Below, in pieces: positions 13,776 to 14,582 of a stretch of DNA of 14,582 bases. Every line of letters starts with the position of its first letter. The stretch's first letter is position 1. This DNA comes from Candidatus Saccharibacteria bacterium UBA3723. Lineage in GTDB: Bacteria > Patescibacteriota > Saccharimonadia > Saccharimonadales > Saccharimonadaceae. Both the position numbers and the translations under genes were made by a program. The notes beneath the pieces are model-generated. The model did no database searches. It was given only the letters and a program-made list of their open reading frames with translations, and was not told the DNA's origin. The stretch lies in the NCBI GenBank assembly GCA_002371895.1, contig DFHM01000014.1, positions 1 through 14,582 of the forward strand, written 5' to 3'.

Positions 13776-14582
13776 TTAAAGTTCTTTATCTACGCGCATT
13801 TCAACCGGAACAGTCGTACTCGTGATAATCATTTGATATTTTTTAAAATTACTAATCAAATGTTTTTGACGCATTTCATCGAGTTCAGAAAAAATATCAT
13901 CAAGCAATACCACTGGCATTTTTCCAGTTTCTTTTTCGAGTATTCTTGATTCAATAAATTTTAGCGCCAGTATAATGCAACGCATTTCACCACGCGACGC
14001 AGATCCATCCGCTTTCTTATCATTAAACACAAATTCATAATCATCACGATGCACACCAAAACTTGTATGACCAAGATATAGATCCTTCTGAAAATTAGTT
14101 TCAAGAATCTCTAGATATTTATTTTCATCACAGACTTCGCCCAAATACTTAATTGAACATTCGTCATTATTCTTCGCGATATCGCGATAAATATCCGTTA
14201 TATCTTCATTAATTCTGGATAAATATTCAACCCTTTTTCGCGCAATAATAGCACCATAATTTGCGCACATCACATTCCAAGAAAACAAATCATCCTTGGA
14301 TATATCCTCATTTTTTAATAAATCATTTCGCTGCTTTAATGCCTTATTATATTTCGAAAGCGCCACACCATAACTATCATCAATTTGTTTAAAAAGTTCA
14401 TCAAAATAATCACGCCTGCGCGACGGGGAAGACTTAATTAAATAAATATTATCCGGCTCAAACAAAACTACAGGGTAACGATTTTTCTTTGGCAACCTTA
14501 GACTTTTTTTGCCGTCTATTTCAAATTCTTTTTTACTGCCATTAAAACGAATAATAATCTTTTGCGCGTCCGCCAAATCTAT
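13776..14582 (-). CDS. recF: RecF DNA repair/replication ATPase (C-terminal part)
   Basis: About 268 residues of RecF, open at the right edge of the window; the TTG at 14576-14574 is not the true start because the frame continues upstream (Ile-Asp before it), and the N-terminal Walker A region lies outside. RecF is usually about 350-370 residues and loads RecA at gapped DNA with RecO and RecR. Visible hallmarks are the LFEPDN...SSPSRRR segment (14412-14462), the ABC signature SRGEM followed by a helix LALKF (around 13960-14000), and Walker B with D-loop as VVLLDDIFSELDE (around 13875-13912), then a TSTT segment. It converges on the wall-hydrolase gene with no intergenic base between stop codons. 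Its base composition is visibly richer in A+T than the T4SS genes. It is a core chromosomal gene, which argues that this T4SS is on a chromosome rather than a plasmid. Confidence 0.9.
   Translation of the reverse strand: MDLADAQKIIIRFNGSKKEFEIDGKKSLRLPKKNRYPVVLFEPDNIYLIKSSPSRRRDYFDELFKQIDDSYGVALSKYNKALKQRNDLLKNEDISKDDLFSWNVMCANYGAIIARKRVEYLSRINEDITDIYRDIAKNNDECSIKYLGEVCDENKYLEILETNFQKDLYLGHTSFGVHRDDYEFVFNDKKADGSASRGEMRCIILALKFIESRILEKETGKMPVVLLDDIFSELDEMRQKHLISNFKKYQMIITSTTVPVEMRVDKEL

Noticed and set aside
14574..14576. TTG as the start codon of recF
   Set aside because: The frame is open to the window edge and the RecF Walker A region must lie further upstream.
1..14582. TGA recoded as Gly (SR1/Gracilibacteria code)
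   Set aside because: No in-frame TGA occurs in the genes, and TGA is a true stop at 11326-11328 overlapping the next ATG.
1..14582. CRISPR arrays, tRNA/rRNA genes, insertion sequences or integration sites
   Set aside because: No regularly spaced repeats, cloverleaf-like stretches, transposase or integrase motifs were seen; the window is almost entirely filled by the listed genes.

Overview
This window looks like chromosomal DNA from a Candidatus Saccharibacteria (TM7) or closely related Patescibacteria/CPR bacterium. That assignment is inference. It rests on a compact Gram-positive-style type IV secretion system (T4SS) with VirB2-like pilins, VirB6, PrgI, a free-standing TraC-like protein, VirB4 and large cell-wall hydrolases. 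No outer-membrane core genes (VirB7/9/10) are present. TGA serves as a normal stop codon (11326-11328), which argues against the TGA-recoding SR1/Gracilibacteria lineages.

Layout. On the minus strand at the left is a pilin-like operon: a 133-residue single-unit pilin (724-1125), a 220-residue protein with two fused pilin units (30-692), and the first codons of a third secreted protein (1-29) running off the window. A 156-bp divergent promoter region (1126-1281) separates it from the plus-strand T4SS core: VirB6-like channel protein (1282-4029), PrgI-family protein (4099-5280), TraC-like domain protein (5290-6141) and VirB4 ATPase (6141-7958). The 124-bp gap at 7959-8082 holds a near-consensus promoter followed almost at once by a Rho-independent terminator. 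A second plus-strand unit follows: a 1081-residue membrane protein with a C-terminal 3D-like (lytic transglycosylase) domain (8083-11328), overlapping by 4 nt an 816-residue secreted, multi-domain peptidoglycan-degrading protein (11325-13775). A convergent, partial recF (13776-14582, minus) abuts it stop codon to stop codon.

How the genes fit together. The order VirB6 - PrgI - (TraC-like) - VirB4 - (large membrane protein) - wall hydrolase matches the prgH-prgI-prgJ-prgK order of the enterococcal pCF10 conjugation system, with two extra proteins. VirB4 would power assembly or transport, VirB6 and PrgI would form the membrane channel, the pilins would form the surface filament, and the two wall-active proteins would open the cell wall of the producer or of a neighbouring host cell. 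No relaxase, coupling ATPase (VirD4) or VirB11 is visible, so DNA conjugation cannot be claimed from this window.

The most striking points are: the four-domain wall-degrading protein (SGNH esterase-like, phage-tail-lysozyme-like, SLT-like, NlpC/P60- or CHAP-like); the unannotated 3D-like domain on the large membrane protein; the internally duplicated pilin; a perfect 10-bp inverted repeat bracketing the prgI promoter and start codon; a promoter-terminator pair; and a clean split between operon-leading genes that look leaderless and internal genes with Shine-Dalgarno sites. No tRNA, rRNA, CRISPR, insertion sequence or attachment site was seen.
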